Shown: one piece after another, positions 27,197-36,143 of the stretch
How the letters are laid out: every line of letters starts with the position of its first letter
Position numbering within the stretch: the stretch's first letter is position 1
Assembly: GCF_009729855.1 (NCBI RefSeq)
Contig: NZ_WODA01000025.1
Span: 789,519-853,518, forward strand
Direction: 5' to 3'
Length of the DNA stretch: 64,000 nucleotides
DNA from: Agromyces luteolus
GTDB lineage: Bacteria > Actinomycetota > Actinomycetes > Actinomycetales > Microbacteriaceae
Notes under the pieces: model-generated
The model's input: only the letters and a program-made list of their open reading frames with translations
The model's database searches: none
Told to the model about the DNA's origin: nothing
Position numbers and translations under genes: made by a program

Positions 27197-27706
27197 TCAG
27201 GCGGACAGCGCGTCCGCGATCCGGTCGGCCCACGCGCGGATCTCGTCCCAGTCCCTCAGGTCCTGGTACTCCTCCGGCGTGTTCTGGAGCATCGCGCGCT
27301 CGACGAAGTTCCCCGGGTCCTGCGGCACGTGGCCGCCGAACACCACGTGCTCGCGGACGCCGAGCGCCTCGGCCTGCTCGATGACCTTGCGCGGCTCGAG
27401 CCACTTGTCGTCGTCGGGCGGCGCATCGGGCTTCGGCTCTCCGATCGGGCCCGAGCTGAAGACCCAGAACGGCATCGCCGCGAGCCGGTCGCGCTCGTGC
27501 GAGAGGAAGTGCCGCGCCTCGCGGCGCCAGCGGCCGGCGTAGGTCGCGCTGCCGAGCACGACGGCGTCGAAGCCGTCGGCGGTGGCGTGCCCGGCCTCCG
27601 CCGCCTCGGCGACGTGGCCCCGCGCGCGGAGTTCGCCGGCGATCGCCTCGGCGATCTCGGCGGTGGACTGGTGCTTGGTCGCGTAGGCGACGAGGACGTG
27701 TGCCAT
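27197..27706 (-). CDS. Flavodoxin domain protein
   Basis: A 169-aa FMN-binding flavodoxin-fold protein. The phosphate loop is VLVAYATKHQSTAEIAEAI at the N-terminus, and the second FMN loop is AVVLGSATYAGRWRREAR. It resembles the flavodoxin/HemG-like group sometimes called menaquinone-dependent protoporphyrinogen oxidase, but the exact electron partner is not evident. A CAGGGT box lies 7 nt before the ATG, and GGAAGG could serve as a ribosome site. It is divergent from a MarR regulator 92 nt away, a typical regulator-target arrangement. Confidence 0.8.
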   Translation of the reverse strand: MAHVLVAYATKHQSTAEIAEAIAGELRARGHVAEAAEAGHATADGFDAVVLGSATYAGRWRREARHFLSHERDRLAAMPFWVFSSGPIGEPKPDAPPDDDKWLEPRKVIEQAEALGVREHVVFGGHVPQDPGNFVERAMLQNTPEEYQDLRDWDEIRAWADRIADALSA

Positions 27707-27798
27707 GCCTTCCACCCTGCGACCGCGAGCCCGTGCGGTCGGGACCTTGGGCCCTCGGCGTCGACGGGCGGGCGCGCACGCGGTGGGATACTGGCGGC

Positions 27799-28296
27799 AT
27801 GACGACCGGCGACCAGGACGAGGTGGACCGGATCGTCGACGACTGGGAGCGCGAGCGCCCCGACCTCGACTTCGCGCCGCTCCAGGTGTTCTCGCGCGTC
27901 GGCAGGCTCGCGAAGCTCCTCGATCGGGCGCGCAAGCAGGCCTTCGAGCGTTCCGAGCTCGAGTCGTGGGAGTTCGACGTGCTCTCGGCCCTGCGCCGGG
28001 CGGGCGCGCCATTCCGCCTGCCGCCGAAGGCGCTGCTCGCGCAGACGCTCGTCTCGAGCGGCACCATGACGAACCGGATCGACCGGCTCGTCGGCCGCGG
28101 GCTCGTGACCCGGCAGACCGATCCGCACGACGGCCGCGGCATCCTCGTGGAGATGACCCCGGCCGGGGTCACGCGTGTCGACGCGGCGATCACGCGGCTC
28201 GTCGACGCCGAGGCCGAGCTGCTCGCCGGCCTGCCCCCCGCCGAGCAGCGCCGGCTGGCCGCGCTGCTGCGGAAGCTCTCGCTCGGCTTCGCCTGA
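27799..28296 (+). CDS. MarR-family transcriptional regulator
   Basis: A 165-aa winged-helix regulator. The DNA-binding region is LLAQTLVSSGTMTNRIDRLVGRGL, followed by the wing TRQTDPHDGRGILVEMTPAG with the conserved DxRG-type motif (DGRG). Dimerisation helices flank it at both ends. It probably represses itself and the divergent flavodoxin gene. GATACT stands 6 nt before the ATG, so it is likely leaderless. Confidence 0.88.
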   Translation: MTTGDQDEVDRIVDDWERERPDLDFAPLQVFSRVGRLAKLLDRARKQAFERSELESWEFDVLSALRRAGAPFRLPPKALLAQTLVSSGTMTNRIDRLVGRGLVTRQTDPHDGRGILVEMTPAGVTRVDAAITRLVDAEAELLAGLPPAEQRRLAALLRKLSLGFA

Positions 28297-28303
28297 TCCG
28301 GCC

Positions 28304-28335
28304 GGATGCCGCGACGCGTGCGGCACGCGGCATCC
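28304..28335. terminator. Bidirectional hairpin between marR and metI
   Basis: A perfect 10-bp inverted repeat GGATGCCGCG/CGCGGCATCC with a 12-nt loop lies between convergent genes. Directly after it are two tandem 14-bp units (CGTCGCCCGGGGCC, 28335-28362). Confidence 0.5.
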
Positions 28336-28385
28336 GTCGCCCGGGGCCCGTCGCCCGGGGCCCGAGCGGGGCGTCGCGGACCCGG

Positions 28386-29045
28386 CTATCGCCCGAGCAC
28401 CCGCCGCGCGAGCCGGTTGCCGACACCCTGCACGACCTGCACGAAGACGACGATGAGGAGGACTGCGGCCCAGGTCACCACCGGCTCGAACTGCCGGAAC
28501 CCGTAGAGCTGCGCGAAGTAGCCGAGGCCGCCGCCGCCGATGAGCCCCGCCATCGCGGACATGTCGATCACCGCGATGACGATGAACGTGTAGCCGAGGA
28601 TCAGCGGTCCGAGCGCCTCGGGCACCACGACCGTGCCGAGGATGCGCGCGGGGCCCGCGCCCATCGACCGCGCCGCCTCGATGACGCCCGGCCGCACGGT
28701 CACGAGGTTCTGCTCGACGATGCGCCCGATCGCGAACGAGGCGGCGAGCGAGAGCGCGAAGATCGCGGCATCCGTCCCGATGCCCACGCCGATGACCGCG
28801 CGCGTCAGCGGCTGCACGGCCGCGATGAAGATGATGAACGGGATCGGCCGGAAGAAGTTGATGACGACGTTGAGCACCGTGTTCACGACGGCGTTCGGCA
28901 GCAGTCCCCCGCGCCGCGTGGCGTAGAGGCCGAGGCCGAGCAGGAACCCGCCTGCGCCGCCGAAGAGCATGGTGAGCGCGACCATGTAGAGGGTCTCGCC
29001 CGCGGCGGCCCAGAATTCGGGGCCCAGTTCGAGCAGCCGGTCCAT
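28386..29045 (-). CDS. metI: Methionine ABC transporter permease MetI
   Basis: A 219-aa membrane subunit with five to six helices. It has the EAA-type cytoplasmic loop EAARSMGAGPARILGTVVVPEA that contacts MetN, plus the MetI-typical LNVVINFFRPIPFIIFIAAV and AGLIGGGGLGYFAQLYGFRQF (split as AGLIGGGGLG and YGFRQF). It imports methionine with MetN and MetQ. It is translationally coupled to metN (1-nt stop/start overlap) and is last in the metQ-metN-metI operon. Confidence 0.95.
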   Translation of the reverse strand: MDRLLELGPEFWAAAGETLYMVALTMLFGGAGGFLLGLGLYATRRGGLLPNAVVNTVLNVVINFFRPIPFIIFIAAVQPLTRAVIGVGIGTDAAIFALSLAASFAIGRIVEQNLVTVRPGVIEAARSMGAGPARILGTVVVPEALGPLILGYTFIVIAVIDMSAMAGLIGGGGLGYFAQLYGFRQFEPVVTWAAVLLIVVFVQVVQGVGNRLARRVLGR

Positions 29046-30073
29046 CAGCGCGCCTCCGTGACGTCGGCGTGCTGCGAGACCGCGACGAGCGCGCGGTCGA
29101 TCGCGGCGTCGTCGCCGCGCACGGCGAGGGTCAGGTGGCCGAAGGCGCGGCCGCGGATGTCGTTGATGCCGCCGTAGACGAGCTCGAACTCGAGCCCGGC
29201 CTCGGCGAGGTCGAGGAACACGCGCGCCTGCCTTGCGTCGCCGTCGCGGAACGAGCACGTCACGATGCGTCCCTCGTGCCGCTCGCGCAGGACCGCGAGC
29301 TCGGTCGGCGAGGGCACGCCCTTGACCACCGTGCCGACGAAGCTCCGCGACGACGGATGCCGCGGGGCGGAGAAGACGTCGAAGACGTCGCCGTGCTCGA
29401 TGACCCGGCCCCGGTCCATCACGGCGACCTTCGTCGCGATCGACTGGATGACGTCCATCTCGTGCGTGATGACGATGATCGTCACGCCCTGCTCCTCGTT
29501 CACGCGCTTCAGGAGCGCGAGCACCTCCTGCGTCGTCTCGGGGTCGAGCGCGCTCGTCGCCTCGTCGGCGAGGAGGATGCGCGGGCGCGTCGCGAGCGCG
29601 CGGGCGATGCCCACGCGCTGCTTCTGCCCGCCCGAGAGCTGGTCGGGGCGAGCGCCCGCCTTGTCCGAGAGGCCCACGAACGCGAGCAGCTCGTCGACGC
29701 GGGCCCGGATGTCGGCCTTCGCCCACCCGGCGACCTTCAGCGGGTAGGCGACGTTGGCGCGCACGGTCTTCGCCTCGAAGAGCTCGAACTGCTGGAAGAC
29801 CATGCCGATGCCGAGGCGGATGCCGCGGAGTTCGCGCTCGCGGAGGCCGGTGATCTCCCGGCCGTCGATGCGGATCGAGCCGCTCGTGGCGGGTTCGAGC
29901 GCGTTGACGAGGCGCACGAGCGTCGACTTGCCGGCACCCGAGTACCCGATGATGCCGTACACGTCGCCGGCCTCGATCTCGAGCGAGACGTCGTCGACGG
30001 CGACGACCGGTTCGGCCGCGCGGCCCGCGGCCGGATAGGACTTGCTGACGTGCTCGAGGGTGACGAGCGCCAT
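29045..30073 (-). CDS. metN: Methionine ABC transporter ATPase MetN
   Basis: A 342-aa nucleotide-binding subunit. It has Walker A GYSGAGKSTL, the signature LSGGQKQRVGIARAL and Walker B ILLADEATSALDPETT, plus the switch His in IIVITHEMDVI. A C-terminal NIL domain (from about 265) is the methionine-sensing domain that gives trans-inhibition in this family. The start MALVTLEHVSKSY at 30073 has AAGGAGGT upstream. It overlaps metI. An inverted-repeat element separates it from metQ. Confidence 0.96.
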   Translation of the reverse strand: MALVTLEHVSKSYPAAGRAAEPVVAVDDVSLEIEAGDVYGIIGYSGAGKSTLVRLVNALEPATSGSIRIDGREITGLRERELRGIRLGIGMVFQQFELFEAKTVRANVAYPLKVAGWAKADIRARVDELLAFVGLSDKAGARPDQLSGGQKQRVGIARALATRPRILLADEATSALDPETTQEVLALLKRVNEEQGVTIIVITHEMDVIQSIATKVAVMDRGRVIEHGDVFDVFSAPRHPSSRSFVGTVVKGVPSPTELAVLRERHEGRIVTCSFRDGDARQARVFLDLAEAGLEFELVYGGINDIRGRAFGHLTLAVRGDDAAIDRALVAVSQHADVTEAR

Positions 30074-30096
30074 GCGGTACCTCCTTGCATGAGCAT

Positions 30097-30185
30097 CCCC
30101 GGTGGTCGAGTGGCGCCGGAGGCGCGTATCGAGACCTCGCACGGGTCTCGATACGGGCGCTGCGCGGCCTACTCGACCACCGGGG
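30097..30185. repeat. Palindromic intergenic repeat (REP-like) between metQ and metN
   Basis: An 89-bp inverted repeat. The left arm starts CCCCGGTGGTCGAGT and ends GCGTATCGAGACC; the right arm mirrors it (GGTCTCGATACG ... ACTCGACCACCGGGG). Similar units lie inside the ABC-F gene at 31510-31637. It can form a long stem in metQ-metN RNA and may set the higher expression of metQ over metNI. Confidence 0.85.
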
Positions 30186-30197
30186 CCCGTCGTCGTG

Positions 30198-31085
30198 TCA
30201 GCCCTGGGCTCGGGTGTCGTCCTCGACCGTGGCGAGCGCGTCGACGAGTTCGTCGACCGGCGTCGTGAGCGCGACGGCGGTGTCGCCGGAGGCCTCGAGC
30301 AGGCCCGCCCGGACCTCGGGGTCGGTCTGGAAGATCTCGACGAGCTTCAGGTACGTCTCGTCGTCGGCGTCGTCGGCGCGGGCCGCGAAGATGTTCACGT
30401 ACGGCAGCGCGTTCGGGTCGCTCGGGTCGTCCTGCGCGATCGCGTCGGCGAAGGTGAGACCGGCGTCCTGCACGAAGTCGTTGTTGATGATCGCCGCGGC
30501 GACGTCGGGCAGGCTCGTCGGCGTGAGCGACGCCTCGAGCGGCGTCACCTTCACCTTCGAGTTCGCCTCGTCGATGTCGTCGACGGTCGAGAAGATCGAG
30601 CCGCCGCCGTCGAGCTCGATGAGGCCGGCCGACTGCAGCACGAGGAGTGCGCGGGCCAGGTTCGAGGGGTCGTCGGGCACGGCCACGGTCTCGCCGGCCG
30701 GGATGTCGTCGACCGAGTCGTAGGCCAGCGAGTAGAGGCCGAGCGGGTAGATCGCGGTCGAGCCGATCGGCGCGAGGTCGGCGTCGGCCGACACGTTGTA
30801 GTCGGCGAGGTACACGATGTGCTGGAACTGGTTGAGGTCGAGCTCGCCCTCGGTGAGCGCCGGGTTGGGCTGGGTGTAGTCGGCGAAGTCGACGAGTTCG
30901 ATGTCGATGCCGGCGTCGGCGGCGGCCTCCTCGAAGGCCGGCCACTGCGGGTCGGACTTGCCGACGACGCCGATGCGGACGACGTCGTCGCCCTCGGCGG
31001 CACCGGCGGACGAGCAGGCGGCGAGGCCGATGACGAGCGGGGCTGCGGCGAGCGCGGCGACGAGCTTGGTGGTGGAGCTGGGCAT
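30198..31085 (-). CDS. metQ: Methionine-binding lipoprotein MetQ
   Basis: A 295-aa substrate-binding protein of the MetNIQ importer. The N-terminus is a lipoprotein signal (STTKLVAALAAAPLVIGLAAC) with lipobox LAAC, so Cys at about residue 24 is lipidated and the protein is anchored outside the membrane. The NlpA/MetQ fold is shown by VVRIGVVGKSDPQWPAFEE, LNQFQHIVYLADYN, and PYVNIFAARADD. AAAAGGAA lies 7 nt upstream of the ATG and overlaps the stop of the short His-rich ORF before it. Confidence 0.93.
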   Translation of the reverse strand: MPSSTTKLVAALAAAPLVIGLAACSSAGAAEGDDVVRIGVVGKSDPQWPAFEEAAADAGIDIELVDFADYTQPNPALTEGELDLNQFQHIVYLADYNVSADADLAPIGSTAIYPLGLYSLAYDSVDDIPAGETVAVPDDPSNLARALLVLQSAGLIELDGGGSIFSTVDDIDEANSKVKVTPLEASLTPTSLPDVAAAIINNDFVQDAGLTFADAIAQDDPSDPNALPYVNIFAARADDADDETYLKLVEIFQTDPEVRAGLLEASGDTAVALTTPVDELVDALATVEDDTRAQG

Positions 31086-31099
31086 GGCGGGGTTCCTTT

Positions 31100-31147
31100 T
31101 CACGATGGGCGCGCGATCAGGTGCTGGTGGCGGTGGTGCCTGGACAT
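31100..31147 (-). CDS. Short upstream ORF, His-rich candidate leader peptide of metQ
   Basis: A 15-codon ORF (MSRHHRHQHLIARPS) with four His codons in six positions, placed so that its stop TGA overlaps the metQ Shine-Dalgarno region (TGAAAAGGAA). A G-rich possible ribosome site (GGTGGGG) lies 6 nt before its ATG and inside a strong hairpin. The size, codon run and position suggest a translation-sensing leader peptide; the ligand is not clear, since the gene downstream is for methionine. Confidence 0.5.
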   Translation of the reverse strand: MSRHHRHQHLIARPS

Positions 31148-31153
31148 GACGAA

Positions 31154-31176
31154 CCCCACCGCTGGTGGCGGTGGGG
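31154..31176 (-). promoter_or_regulatory. 9-bp hairpin upstream of the metQ leader ORF
   Basis: A perfect stem CCCCACCGC/GCGGTGGGG with a 5-nt loop. A 14-nt direct repeat links it to the leader ORF (31123-31136 and 31161-31174). The 3' arm could therefore pair either with its own 5' arm or with CCACCGC inside the short ORF, two mutually exclusive structures. Confidence 0.55.
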
Positions 31177-31271
31177 CCTCGTTGCCGCGATCGCGGGCGC
31201 ATTCCAACGGTAGGCGAAGGATCTGCGCTCGATTGACCACCCGGTCATCGAGCGTCACAGATCCTGCGATC

Positions 31272-33179
31272 TCACCCCTCGAGCTGCTCGGATACTTCGA
31301 GCCATCGGGTCTCGAGCTCCGCGACGGAGTCCTCGAACGTGCGCAACTCGTCGCCGAGCGTGCCGAGCCCGACGTAGTCGGACTGGTCGTGGCGGGCGAG
31401 CTTCTCGTGCTGCTCGGCGATCTGCGACTGCAGCTTCTCCAGGCGTCGGTCGATCGACGAGAGCTCCTTCTCGGCGGCGCGGCGGTCGGCGCCCGTGAGG
31501 GCCGGGGAGGATCTCGATACGCTGCCTTCGGCTGCTGCTCGACCATCGGTTGCCTCCGGTGGTCGAGGAGCACCCGGCGAAGCCGAGCTCCCCGGTGGTC
31601 GAGTAGCACCCGGCGCAGCCGGGCGCGTATCGAGACCCGCCGCCCGCAGCTCGAGGTACTGGTCGACGCCGCGCGGCAGGTCGCGGAGGTGCCCGTCGAG
31701 GATCGCGACCTGCCGGTCGGTGACCCGCTCGACGAGGTACCGGTCGTGCGACACGACGAGCAGCGTTCCGGGCCACGCGTCGAGCAGGTCCTCGATCGCG
31801 GCGAGCATGTCGGTGTCGAGGTCGTTCGTCGGCTCGTCGAGGATCAGCACGTTCGGCTCCTGCAGCAGGATCAGCAGGAGCTGGAGGCGCCGCTTCTGGC
31901 CGCCCGAGAGGTCGCGCACCGGCGTCGCGAGCTGCTGGTTCGTGAAGCCGAGCCGCTCGAGCAGCTGCCCCGGCGTGAGCTCGACGGCCTTCGAGCCGGA
32001 CCCGAACACGTAGCTCGTCTTCTGCGCGGCGACGACCGCGCTCACCCGCTCGTCGGTCCACTCGGCGAGCTCCGCGAGCTCCTGGCTGAGCACGGCGATC
32101 TTCACGGTCGTGCCGCGCTTCACCCGGCCGGTGGTCGGCTGCACCTCGCCCGTGACGAGCTTCAGCAGCGTCGACTTGCCGGCGCCGTTCACGCCGAGGA
32201 TGCCGGTGCGCTCGCCCGGCGCGATGCGCCACTCGAGCTCGTGCAGCACGGTCCGGGTCGACGGCGCGCCGGACGCGGCATCCCGCACCGGGTACTCGAC
32301 CGTCACGCCGAGCAGGTCGACGACGTCCTTGCCGAGGCGCGAGACCGCCAGGCGGTTGAGCTCGACGGGGTTGCGGACGGGCGGCTCGTCCTCGATGAGC
32401 TGGTTCGCCGCCTCGATGCGGAACTTCGGCTTCGACGTGCGCGCGGGCGCGCCGCGGCGCAGCCACGCGAGCTCCTTGCGCATGAGGTTCCGGCGCTTGG
32501 CCTCGGAAGCGGCGGCCATCCGGTCGCGCTCGACCCGCTGCAGCACGTACGCGGCGTACCCGCCCTCGAAGGGCTCCACGATACGGTCGTGCACCTCCCA
32601 CGTGGCGGTGCACACCTCGTCGAGGAACCAGCGGTCGTGCGTGACGACCACGACGGCGCCGTCGCTCGCCGCCCAGCGGCCCTTCACGTGCCGCGCGAGC
32701 CACGCGATGCCCTCGACGTCGAGGTGGTTCGTGGGCTCGTCGAGGAACAGCACGTCCCACTCGCCGACGAGGAGCGCCGCGAGCCCGACGCGGCGGCGCT
32801 GGCCGCCCGACAGGTCGCCCACGCGGCCCTGCCACGGCACATCCGCCAGCAGGCCCGCGATCACGTCGCGCACCTTCGCGTCGCCCGCCCAGACGTGCTC
32901 CTCGATGCCGCCGACGACGGCCTCGGCGACCGTGGCATCCGCGTCGACCGTGTCGGCCTGGTCGAGCATGCCGATGCGCACGTCGCGCCGCACGGTCACG
33001 CGCCCGCCGTCGGGCTCGAGCCGCCCCGCGAGCAGCTTCAGCAGCGTCGACTTGCCGTCGCCGTTGCGCCCCACGATGCCGATGCGGTCGCCCTCGTCGA
33101 TGCCGAGGGTCACCTCGTCGAAGACGATGCGCGTGGGGAACTCGAGGTGCAGGCGCTCGGCGCCGAGGAGGTGTGCCAT
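31272..33179 (-). CDS. ABC-F family ATPase with a repeat-derived linker
   Basis: A 635-aa soluble protein with two ABC cassettes. The first has Walker A GRNGDGKSTL, signature LSGGQRRRVGLA and LFLDEPTNHLD. The second has GVNGAGKSTL, signature LSGGQKRRLQLL and LILDEPTNDLD. Linker (about 240-290) and no membrane domain fit ABC-F proteins that act on the ribosome. Residues about 515-556 (Pro/Ala/Gly-rich) are encoded by palindromic repeat units. A C-terminal coiled coil (RRLEKLQSQIAEQHEKL) ends the protein. TAGGGT stands 10 nt before the ATG. The gene follows ispE, as in other actinobacteria. Confidence 0.93.
   Translation of the reverse strand: MAHLLGAERLHLEFPTRIVFDEVTLGIDEGDRIGIVGRNGDGKSTLLKLLAGRLEPDGGRVTVRRDVRIGMLDQADTVDADATVAEAVVGGIEEHVWAGDAKVRDVIAGLLADVPWQGRVGDLSGGQRRRVGLAALLVGEWDVLFLDEPTNHLDVEGIAWLARHVKGRWAASDGAVVVVTHDRWFLDEVCTATWEVHDRIVEPFEGGYAAYVLQRVERDRMAAASEAKRRNLMRKELAWLRRGAPARTSKPKFRIEAANQLIEDEPPVRNPVELNRLAVSRLGKDVVDLLGVTVEYPVRDAASGAPSTRTVLHELEWRIAPGERTGILGVNGAGKSTLLKLVTGEVQPTTGRVKRGTTVKIAVLSQELAELAEWTDERVSAVVAAQKTSYVFGSGSKAVELTPGQLLERLGFTNQQLATPVRDLSGGQKRRLQLLLILLQEPNVLILDEPTNDLDTDMLAAIEDLLDAWPGTLLVVSHDRYLVERVTDRQVAILDGHLRDLPRGVDQYLELRAAGLDTRPAAPGATRPPGSSASPGAPRPPEATDGRAAAEGSVSRSSPALTGADRRAAEKELSSIDRRLEKLQSQIAEQHEKLARHDQSDYVGLGTLGDELRTFEDSVAELETRWLEVSEQLEG
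31510..31637. repeat. REP-like palindromic units inside the ABC-F coding sequence
   Basis: At least three units related to the 30097-30185 element. One is reversed (TCTCGATACG ... CTCGACCA), and two start CCGGTGGTCGAG, the last ending GCGCGTATCGAGACC. The reading frame passes through all of them without a stop, in the linker before the C-terminal coiled coil. Confidence 0.8.
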
Positions 33180-33225
33180 GTCGCGCTCAACCCTACTTCG
33201 CCGCGCTCGGCGCGACCGAGGCGGG

Positions 33226-34185
33226 TCAGAAGGGCAGCACGCGGGCGCCGTGCACGGGTCCGTGCACGTGGAGCGCCGTGAGGCCGGCCGCCGAGAGCGC
33301 GACCTGGAGCTCGAGCGCGCTGTCGGCGTCGTCGACGAGGAACGCGACCGTCGGCCCCGAACCCGAGACGAGGCCCGCGAGGGCGCCGTTCTGCTCTCCG
33401 AGGTCGATCACCTGCGCGAGCCGGCCGGCGAGCCCGACCGCCGCCGACTGCAGGTCGTTGTGCAGCGCGGCGGCGAGCTGCCGAGGATCGCCCGCGCGGA
33501 GCGCGTGCAGCACGGCCGCGTCGACCGTCGGCGAGTCGAGCGCCGAGCGCGCGCCGTGGTGGCCGTCGCGCCACTCCGGGTCGAGGCCGGCGTCGCGGCG
33601 ACGGTCGAGCTCGCCGTACACGGCCGGCGTGGAGAGCCCGAAGTCGGCGATCGCGAGCACCCAGTGGAACGACCCCGTGGCCAGCGCCGGACTCAGTCGG
33701 TCGCCGCGCCCGGTACCGATCGCCGTGCCGCCGGTGAGCGCGAACGGCACGTCGGCGCCGAGCGACGCGGCGAGCGCGTGCAGTTCCTCCTTCGGCAGCG
33801 CCGTGCCCCACAGGGCGTCGCACGCGACGAGCGTGCCCGCGGCATCCGCCGACCCGCCGCCCATGCCGCCCGCGATGGGCACGTGCTTGTCGATCTCGAG
33901 CCGCACGCCGCCCGGCACGCCGGCGTGGCGGGCGAGCAGCTTCGCCGCGCGGATCGCGAGGTTCGAGGCATCCGTCGGCAGGCCCGAGGTGTCGACCGAG
34001 CCGCCGAACGCGACCGAGAACTCGTCGTCGGGCCAGGCGCGGACGTCCTCGTACAGCGACACGGCCTGGTACGCCGTCGCGACGTCGTGGTAGCCGTCGT
34101 CGTCGAGCGCGCCGACCCGCATGAAGAGGTTGATCTTCCCGGGGGCTCGGACGTGCACTGACGCGTCGGTCGCCGGGAACACCAT
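33226..34185 (-). CDS. ispE: 4-diphosphocytidyl-2-C-methyl-D-erythritol kinase
   Basis: A 319-aa GHMP kinase of the MEP isoprenoid pathway; it phosphorylates CDP-ME. The substrate strand is [15 protein letters not shown], the ATP loop [19 protein letters not shown], and the third motif [13 protein letters not shown]. Start ATG 34185 has TAGCGT exactly 6 nt upstream, a leaderless candidate, although rsmA lies only 88 nt upstream in the same direction. The rsmA-ispE-ABC-F order is conserved in actinobacteria. Confidence 0.96.
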   Translation of the reverse strand: MVFPATDASVHVRAPGKINLFMRVGALDDDGYHDVATAYQAVSLYEDVRAWPDDEFSVAFGGSVDTSGLPTDASNLAIRAAKLLARHAGVPGGVRLEIDKHVPIAGGMGGGSADAAGTLVACDALWGTALPKEELHALAASLGADVPFALTGGTAIGTGRGDRLSPALATGSFHWVLAIADFGLSTPAVYGELDRRRDAGLDPEWRDGHHGARSALDSPTVDAAVLHALRAGDPRQLAAALHNDLQSAAVGLAGRLAQVIDLGEQNGALAGLVSGSGPTVAFLVDDADSALELQVALSAAGLTALHVHGPVHGARVLPF

Positions 34186-34273
34186 GGCACCACGCTAGCC
34201 GACGCGGGCGGGCCGATCGCGCACCGCCGAGGCCACGTCGGCGGCGCGGGCAGGGCGCGGTCGCTCGCGAGGG

Positions 34274-35173
34274 TCAGGCGACGGATGCCGCGGTGCGCGC
34301 GATCCGCAGGAAGTCCTCGACGGTGAGCTGCTCGCCGCGCGCCTGCGGGTCGACGTCCGCAGCCTGGAGCATGGCGCTCGCCGTGGCGGCGGAGCCGCCG
34401 AGCACGCCGGAGAGCGACTGGCGGAGCATCTTCCGCCGCTGCTGGAACGCGGCGTCGACGAGCGCGAACACGGCGATGCGCTCCTGCTCGGTGCCGGGCG
34501 GATCGCCGGGTGCGTCGCCGCGCTCGAAGCCGACGAGCACCGAGTCGACGTTCGGCACGGGCCAGAACACCATGCGCGACACCTGCCCCGCCGTGCGCCA
34601 GTCGCCGTACCAGCCCGCCTTCACGCTCGGCGCGCCGTAGACCTTCGAGCCGGGCTCGGCGGCGAGCCGGTGTCCGACCTCGGCCTGCACCATCACGATG
34701 CCCGAGGTGAGCGACGGGAAGTGCTCGAGCAGGTGCAGCAGCACGGGGACCGAGACGTTGTAGGGCAGGTTCGCGACGAGCCGCGTGGGCTCCCCCGGCA
34801 GCTCGTCGACGCGCAACGCGTCCTCGCGGACGACCGTGAGGGACGTGCCGGGCTGCATGACGCTGACCGTGTGCGGGAGCTGGGCCGCGAGGCGCGCGTC
34901 GATCTCGACGGCGATCACCTCTGCGCCCGCCTCGAGGAGGCCGAGCGTCAGCGAACCGAGCCCCGGTCCGATCTCGAGCACGGTCTCGCCGCGCTGCACG
35001 CCCGCGGTCTGCACGATGCGGCGGACCGTGTTGGCGTCGTGCACGAAGTTCTGGCCGAGCTTCTTCGTCGGCGTCACGTCGAGCAGCTCGGCGAGGTCGC
35101 GGATCTCGGCCGGCCCGAGCAGGCGCGGCGTGACGGCGCCGCCGCCGTCGGCCTCATGCCGATGCGCGTTCAC
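34274..35173 (-). CDS. rsmA: 16S rRNA dimethyladenosine transferase
   Basis: A 299-aa KsgA-type enzyme dimethylating two adjacent adenosines in helix 45 of 16S rRNA. It has [20 protein letters not shown], the SAM-binding [19 protein letters not shown] and the catalytic [15 protein letters not shown] (NLPY). The C-terminal region [13 protein letters not shown] is typical. The GTG at 35173 is chosen because GGGGGTG lies 8 nt upstream; a GTG at 35134 has no ribosome site. tatD lies 67 nt upstream with no gene between. Confidence 0.93.
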   Translation of the reverse strand: MNAHRHEADGGGAVTPRLLGPAEIRDLAELLDVTPTKKLGQNFVHDANTVRRIVQTAGVQRGETVLEIGPGLGSLTLGLLEAGAEVIAVEIDARLAAQLPHTVSVMQPGTSLTVVREDALRVDELPGEPTRLVANLPYNVSVPVLLHLLEHFPSLTSGIVMVQAEVGHRLAAEPGSKVYGAPSVKAGWYGDWRTAGQVSRMVFWPVPNVDSVLVGFERGDAPGDPPGTEQERIAVFALVDAAFQQRRKMLRQSLSGVLGGSAATASAMLQAADVDPQARGEQLTVEDFLRIARTAASVA

Positions 35174-35240
35174 GCCCTGCACCCCCGCACCCTCCCGATG
35201 CTGGGGCAGTCGGCGCCGACCGCGCACGCGGCGCGCCGCG

Positions 35241-36143
35241 TCACGCGGAACCCGCCTCGAGCCCGTCGGCCCACGAGCCGTAGGCGCGCTCGGTGTTCGC
35301 GGCGACCTGTGCGCACAGCTCGTCGAGGTCGGCGCCCAGGGCCTCGGCCATGAATCGCATGGTGTGCGGCACGAGGTACGGGGCGTTCGGCCGGCCCCGG
35401 AGCGGCACGGGGGTGAGGTACGGCGCGTCGGTCTCGACGAGGATCCGGTCGCGCGGCACGACCCGGAGCGCCTCGCGCAGGTTCCCGGCGTTCTTGAACG
35501 TCACGTTGCCCGCGAAGGAGCAGTACCAGCCGGCGTCCCCTGCGAGGCGGGCGAGCTCCTCGCCGCCGGAGAAGCAGTGGAAGATCGTCGTCTCGGGCGC
35601 CCCCACGCGGCGGAGGGTCGCGACGACCTCGTCGTGCGCGTCGCGGTCGTGGATCTGCAGCGCGATGCCGTGCCGCTTCGCGATGTCGATGTGCGCCTCG
35701 AACGAGCGGAACTGCGCGTCGCGGCCGTCGTCGCCCGTGCGGTAGAAGTCGAGGCCGGTCTCGCCGACCGCGCGCACGCGCGGGCGCGCCGCGAGCTCGT
35801 CGATGACGGCGATCGCCGCGTCGAGCTCGCCGCGCCGATCGAGCTCGGGCGCCTCGTTCGGGTGCAGGGCGACCGCGGCCAGCAGGCGGGGCTCGCGCGC
35901 GGCGATCTCGGCCGACCAGCGGCTGGTCGCGACATCCGTGCCGACCTGCACGGCGCCCGCGACGCCGACGGATGCCGCGCGCTCGAGATGCTCGTGCGCC
36001 GTGAGCGGCAGCGCCCCGTCGGCGATCTCGAGGTGCGTGTGGTTGTCGTAGACGGCGACCGCCAACGGTTCGGGCGGCGGCGGGTACTCGGCGGCGCGGC
36101 CGCCGTCGGAGCGGGTGCGCAGGTGCTCGGCGCCAGCCGTCAC
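35241..36143 (-). CDS. tatD: TatD-family metal-dependent DNase
   Basis: A 300-aa TIM-barrel hydrolase. Metal ligands are visible in [38 protein letters not shown] and [17 protein letters not shown]. The family includes 3'-5' DNases and quality-control roles. The GTG start overlaps the metG stop (GTGA), so it is coupled to metG, the usual metG-tatD pairing. About 28 N-terminal residues precede the barrel and look poorly conserved. Confidence 0.92.
   Translation of the reverse strand: MTAGAEHLRTRSDGGRAAEYPPPPEPLAVAVYDNHTHLEIADGALPLTAHEHLERAASVGVAGAVQVGTDVATSRWSAEIAAREPRLLAAVALHPNEAPELDRRGELDAAIAVIDELAARPRVRAVGETGLDFYRTGDDGRDAQFRSFEAHIDIAKRHGIALQIHDRDAHDEVVATLRRVGAPETTIFHCFSGGEELARLAGDAGWYCSFAGNVTFKNAGNLREALRVVPRDRILVETDAPYLTPVPLRGRPNAPYLVPHTMRFMAEALGADLDELCAQVAANTERAYGSWADGLEAGSA

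Noticed and set aside
31086..31260. A SAM riboswitch or T-box upstream of metQ
   Set aside because: I looked for the conserved SAM aptamer core and for a T-box sequence and found neither; the leader ORF and hairpin are the only structure seen.
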